This document shows positions 5,530-7,820 of a stretch of DNA of 7,820 nucleotides, one piece after another. The notes under the pieces were generated by a model. The model saw nothing but the letters and a program-made list of their open reading frames with translations. It did not search any database and was not told where the DNA came from. The DNA comes from JABMPO01 sp964539785 (lineage in GTDB: Bacteria; Fidelibacterota; Marinisomatia; Marinisomatales; TCS56). Both the position numbers and the translations under genes were made by a program. Every line of letters begins with the position of its first letter. Position 1 is the stretch's first letter. The stretch is from the NCBI GenBank assembly GCA_964539785.1, contig CAZIJQ010000083.1, positions 1-7,820 on the forward strand, read 5' to 3'.

Positions 5530-6366
5530 ATGAAAAAAAATCAATCCCTTTCCATCATATTTTTGATTTCGACGTTGATCATTTCTTCTTGCACGGAAGT
5601 GAACCCTATCATTTCCGATGAAGACTTGGTAGTGGTATGGGCATACCTGTATGCCGGAGAACCTGTAGACAACATTAAACTGACATCAACTATTTCCTTG
5701 GATACCGATACTGGGTTTGCCCCGCCTATAAATACAGCAAACGTTGCCTTAGTTAAGCAAGGTATTCGTTACGAATGTGAATTGTCTCAAGGGGATAGTG
5801 GATATTATCAATATGCGGGAGATGATTTGACAATTTCGCAAGGTGATCTTTTTAATATTGAGATTGAATTCGAAGAACAATTCATTACAGCAAAAACAGT
5901 TGTTCCCGATCCACCGATGGAAGTTTCTATCTCCAATTCGGTCATGGAAGTACCTGATTTTAGTGACTGGGCAGCAATTAGGGAATGGCGTGAGTCCGGT
6001 GGAAGTCTCGGAGATATTGAGGTAACCTGGCAGAACCAGGACAACGAATGGTTTTATGTAACTTTGGAAAATCTTGAGGAGAACCCCGAAGAGATTAATT
6101 CATTCTTACCTGAAAGATTACGGGATTGGGTTTTCCCTCCTATTAATGATGTTAAATATCGTATAAGGTTACCGTTATTTACACATTTTGGAATGCACAA
6201 GATTACTGTTTATAAAGTGAATCAGGAGTATGTTGATTTGTACGAATCCAGAGATCAGGATTCCCGCGATTTGAATGAACCGTTGACCAATATGGAAAAC
6301 GGGTTAGGTGTTTTCTCATCATTTAATTCAACTTCAGTTTCTTTAAATGTAGTTCAATCGAATTAA
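5530..6366 (+). CDS. DUF4249-like outer-membrane lipoprotein, partner of the TonB receptor
   Basis: The protein has 278 residues. A lipoprotein signal ends I-S-S-C with Cys21. The mature part starts with L-V-V-V-W-A-Y-L-Y-A-G-E-P-V-D-N-I-K-L-T-S-T, similar to the first strands of DUF4249 proteins, where a conserved V-x-L-T/S motif follows a P-V. It ends N-M-E-N-G-L-G-V-F-S-S-F, close to the family's usual N-x-x-x-G-x-G-x-F near the C-terminus. DUF4249 lipoproteins are commonly encoded directly after receptors with a carboxypeptidase-like domain, and may act as a surface lid or substrate-capturing partner as SusD does. The gene begins 10 bases after the receptor stop, so the two probably form one operon. 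GAGA just before the ATG is a poor Shine-Dalgarno. Family assignment is by pattern and context. Confidence 0.7.
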   Translation: MKKNQSLSIIFLISTLIISSCTEVNPIISDEDLVVVWAYLYAGEPVDNIKLTSTISLDTDTGFAPPINTANVALVKQGIRYECELSQGDSGYYQYAGDDLTISQGDLFNIEIEFEEQFITAKTVVPDPPMEVSISNSVMEVPDFSDWAAIREWRESGGSLGDIEVTWQNQDNEWFYVTLENLEENPEEINSFLPERLRDWVFPPINDVKYRIRLPLFTHFGMHKITVYKVNQEYVDLYESRDQDSRDLNEPLTNMENGLGVFSSFNSTSVSLNVVQSN

Positions 6367-6367
6367 T

Positions 6368-6391
6368 AAAAACATTTCGGCTGATGTTTTT
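6368..6391 (+). terminator. Intrinsic terminator after the receptor operon
   Basis: AAAAACAT at 6368-6375 pairs with ATGTTTTT at 6384-6391, with loop TTCGGCTG. It begins two bases after the stop codon. The A-tract/T-tract arms form a stem that ends in five U residues. The stem is AU-rich, but the position is right. It could work in both directions. Confidence 0.6.
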
Positions 6392-6394
6392 CAT

Positions 6395-6412
6395 CTATCT
6401 TTCAAAAGATAG
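6395..6412. repeat. 7-bp hairpin next to the terminator
   Basis: CTATCTT at 6395-6401 and AAGATAG at 6406-6412 are exact reverse complements around the loop TCAA. It lies directly downstream of the terminator. It may be a second termination hairpin, but it has no U-tract. Confidence 0.5.
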
Positions 6413-6440
6413 GAATTTACTTTCTTGATTTTATAGATAC

Positions 6441-6468
6441 CCCCGCCTTAACAGACGGGGAACTCCCG
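6441..6468. repeat. GC-rich imperfect hairpin with a competing second stem
   Basis: CCCCG at 6441-6445 pairs with CGGGG at 6456-6460. One mismatch and a further CT/AG pairing close a TAAC loop. CGGG at 6456-6459 can instead pair with CCCG at 6465-6468. This GC-rich piece stands out in very AT-rich DNA. Such imperfect hairpins are found at ends of IS200/IS605-type elements, but no transposase gene is here. Confidence 0.45.
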
Positions 6469-6501
6469 CTGGATTAAACTTAGACTTATCACTCTTAGTG
6501 C

Positions 6502-6567
6502 TCAATAAATAAATTCAAGATGCAATGTATTTCAATAAATAATTAAGGCTCTACTAATGTCAATAAA
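6502..6567. repeat. Three spaced TCAATAAA direct repeats
   Basis: TCAATAAATAA occurs at 6502-6512 and 6532-6542, and the shorter TCAATAAA at 6560-6567. Spacings are 30 and 28 bases, about three helical turns, so bound proteins would sit on one face of the DNA. The sequence is AT-rich, so chance cannot be excluded. Confidence 0.4.
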
Positions 6568-6597
6568 CTGATGGTTTTTCAAAAAACTGAAATAAAA

Positions 6598-6627
6598 TGA
6601 TTTGAGCATTTAAATCAAAACTGATTT
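6598..6627. repeat. TGATTT-AAATCA-TGATTT alternating inverted repeats
   Basis: TGATTT at 6598-6603, AAATCA at 6612-6617 and TGATTT at 6622-6627 allow the central copy to pair with either neighbour, with loops of 8 and 4 bases. The set lies about 40-70 bases before mutM, where an operator or leader structure would be placed. Confidence 0.3.
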
Positions 6628-6666
6628 GACCTTTATTTATAAATTAACCCAGCAAAGGAATAAGGC

Positions 6667-7485
6667 ATGCCCGAATTACCCGAAGTAGAAACAGTTGTTC
6701 GGTCGATTCGACCGCTAATTTTTGGAAAAACTATCAAGGCGGTAGAAACTGCTGCCGATTACTCAAAAGTGCTGGCTACTCACGCACCATCGGAATTTAA
6801 CCGGCTTATAGCTGGCCAGAGTATCGTTGCCACCCGCCGACGTGGTAAATATATTGTGCTGGAGCTGAATAGCGGGTACTTATTAATCCATCTGCGAATG
6901 ACCGGCCGACTGCTGGCGCGCCTGGGTCCGGAAGATAAATCCCGTCACATTACGGCAACCATTGTTTTTAGTGATAGATCAAAATTGTATTTCAAAGATT
7001 ATCGAAAATTTGGCCGTTTTTACTATTCTGATAGTCTGGGCTTCCTCGAAAACAAACTTGGGGTTGAACCATTGGGAGACCGCTTTACAGCCGCATGGCT
7101 AATTAGCCATTTGAATGAATCTAAGCGAAAGATTAAACCTCTGCTGCTGGATCAATCTTTCATTGCCGGCCTCGGAAATATTTACGTTGACGAGGCTTTG
7201 TGGACGGCAAAAATACATCCTGAAATCAGCGGCAACCGGATCAGCATAGCCAAAAACCGTAAGCTCCATTCTGCAATCCGGGAAATACTACGAGTCAGCA
7301 TTGAGCATAATGGCACCACAATTATTAATTTTGCCTTTGGCGATAATTCAACGGGAGAATTTGTAAATCAATTACAAGTTTTTGACCGCAAAGACTATCC
7401 CTGCCCCCGCTGTCAGACTCCTATTATAAAAACTCGAGTAGCCCAGAGAGGAACATATCTTTGCCCTATATGCCAGAAATTATAA
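6667..7485 (+). CDS. mutM: Formamidopyrimidine-DNA glycosylase (Fpg/MutM)
   Basis: The enzyme removes oxidised purines such as 8-oxoguanine and formamidopyrimidines from DNA and cuts the resulting abasic site by beta,delta-elimination, in base excision repair. The 272 residues are the normal family length. The N-terminus PELPEVETV gives the catalytic Pro (after Met removal) and Glu. R-R-R-G-K-Y at 57-62 carries the conserved Lys. H-L-R-M-T-G-R and R-K-F-G-R-F are the usual lesion-gap residues (Met, Arg, Phe). LLLDQSFIAGLGNIYVDEAL is the helix-two-turn-helix. The C-terminus has a complete zinc finger (C-P-R-C ... L-C-P-I-C), with the Q-R-G-T-Y hairpin Arg. AAAGGA at 6654-6659 lies 7 bases before the ATG. 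It is transcribed apart from the receptor operon and is not obviously linked in function to its neighbours. Confidence 0.97.
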   Translation: MPELPEVETVVRSIRPLIFGKTIKAVETAADYSKVLATHAPSEFNRLIAGQSIVATRRRGKYIVLELNSGYLLIHLRMTGRLLARLGPEDKSRHITATIVFSDRSKLYFKDYRKFGRFYYSDSLGFLENKLGVEPLGDRFTAAWLISHLNESKRKIKPLLLDQSFIAGLGNIYVDEALWTAKIHPEISGNRISIAKNRKLHSAIREILRVSIEHNGTTIINFAFGDNSTGEFVNQLQVFDRKDYPCPRCQTPIIKTRVAQRGTYLCPICQKL

Positions 7486-7511
7486 TCTGATTCAAGTAGG
7501 TCTACTGGGGG

Positions 7512-7531
7512 TTTGTGATAATAGTCACAAA
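7512..7531. promoter_or_regulatory. CRP/FNR-type palindromic operator
   Basis: TTTGTGA at 7512-7518 and TCACAAA at 7525-7531 are perfect reverse complements around 6 bases (TAATAG). The core TGTGA-N6-TCACA is the exact CRP consensus spacing. The centre is about 115 bases before the gene at 7637 and 36 bases after the mutM stop. TTGTGA at 7513-7518 could also be a -35 element with TAATAT at 7536-7541 (17-base spacer), in which case binding would repress. A single TCACAAA half-site recurs at 7612-7618. As RNA it could also form a hairpin after mutM, but no U-tract follows. Confidence 0.5.
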
Positions 7532-7636
7532 GAATTAATATATAAACAAAAGCTCAATTAATCTGACAACCAATCATTATTTAAGCCTGTCTTACGGTTA
7601 TGATACTTATTTCACAAACAAATTTTCAGGAAAAAA

Positions 7637-7820
7637 ATGAAGCATATAATAATCACAGTTTTGATAGGTCTAACCTTCGTGGCGGCCGAAAACACCAGTA
7701 ATCGAATATTGGAAACCAAGGATCTTCCGAAAGTAGCAACTGTAAATCTTGATGGGCACCAGTCTCTAGAACAGGCTATCTGGGACGGGATAGTTCAATT
7801 GCAAAAATCAAATGATCTAT
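7637..7820 (+). CDS. Exported protein of unknown function, N-terminal fragment
   Basis: An open frame starts at ATG 7637 and runs off the window after 61 codons. AGGA at 7628-7631, five bases before the ATG, is a good ribosome binding site. Residues 1-17 are a signal peptide (M-K-H, then a hydrophobic I-I-I-T-V-L-I-G-L-T-F core and V-A-A), probably cleaved before E-N-T. The following mature part (E-T-K-D-L-P-K-V-A-T-V-N-L-D-G-H-Q-S-L-E-Q-A-I-W-D) has no motif I can assign. The L-x-G-x-x-S-L-E-Q-A-I segment vaguely recalls the start of nitroreductase-fold proteins, but the typical following Arg-rich motif is absent. The protein is exported to the periplasm or beyond. It may be controlled by the palindrome at 7512-7531. 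Confidence 0.7.
   Translation, partial: MKHIIITVLIGLTFVAAENTSNRILETKDLPKVATVNLDGHQSLEQAIWDGIVQLQKSNDL

Larger units (their letters stand above)
6367..6666. other. 300-bp AT-rich non-coding region between the receptor operon and mutM
   Basis: No credible gene is seen in either strand. The region holds the terminator and second hairpin near its left end, a GC-rich imperfect hairpin (6441-6460), three TCAATAAA copies (6502, 6532, 6560), and a set of TGATTT/AAATCA elements (6598-6627). No convincing -35/-10 pair for mutM is visible. The density of small repeats suggests regulation or a decayed mobile element. Confidence 0.6.

Noticed and set aside
6502..6627. CRISPR array
   Set aside because: The repeats are only 6-11 bases and the spacing segments are AT-rich and irregular. 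There are no cas genes.
6626..6643. TTGACC with TATAAA as a mutM promoter
   Set aside because: The two hexamers are only six bases apart, and no -10 sits at the correct distance from TTGACC.
7495..7506. AGTAG-GT-CTACT palindrome after mutM
   Set aside because: It is short, with a 2-base centre that cannot form a hairpin loop, and resembles no known site. It is likely chance.
7637..7820. Nitroreductase-type protein
   Set aside because: A short S-L-E-Q-A-I stretch is suggestive, but the expected Arg-rich motif after it is missing and only 61 residues are visible.

Overview
The window looks like a chromosomal segment of a Gram-negative bacterium of the FCB superphylum. The evidence is a secreted protein ending in a type IX secretion (T9SS) sorting domain with an NPFNP motif, two lipoproteins, and a TonB-dependent receptor with a carboxypeptidase-regulatory-like N-terminus next to a DUF4249-like lipoprotein. 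The style (NPFNP, C-terminal LLLK) suggests a Neomarinimicrobiota-, Calditrichota- or KSB1-like lineage rather than a classical Bacteroides, but phylum assignment is inference. All genes are on the + strand.

Region 1 (1-1986) is a tightly packed cluster. It holds the C-terminal end of an ECF sigma factor, an overlapping (ATGA) one-helix membrane anti-sigma factor whose zinc-binding residues are missing, a membrane-anchored LTxxQ (Spy/ZraP/CnrX-like) periplasmic sensor, a small AT-rich DUF5659-like protein, and a secreted protein with two LTxxQ-type repeats and a T9SS sorting domain. The layout resembles CnrYXH-type envelope/metal-stress modules, with an added cell-surface LTxxQ protein.

Region 2 (1987-3071) has a strong hairpin, then a CBM9-like lipoprotein with a Gly-rich tail containing an 8-G run and a tandem 12-bp repeat. 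It is followed by a 183-bp spacer with a terminator-like hairpin, a palindrome and a weak ECF-type promoter candidate.

Region 3 (3072-6366) is a two-gene outer-membrane operon: a TonB-dependent receptor and a DUF4249-like lipoprotein. It probably takes up or senses an unknown ligand.

Region 4 (6367-7820) starts with a 300-bp AT-rich non-coding stretch holding a terminator, several hairpins and spaced repeats. It continues with mutM (formamidopyrimidine-DNA glycosylase), a 151-bp spacer with a perfect CRP-type palindrome, and the first 61 codons of an unrecognised exported protein that runs off the window.

The most interesting candidate is Region 1: an ECF sigma / zinc-less anti-sigma / LTxxQ sensor cassette coupled to a surface-targeted duplicated LTxxQ protein. 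Its signal (copper or other metal, misfolded envelope protein, or something else) cannot be read from sequence alone.
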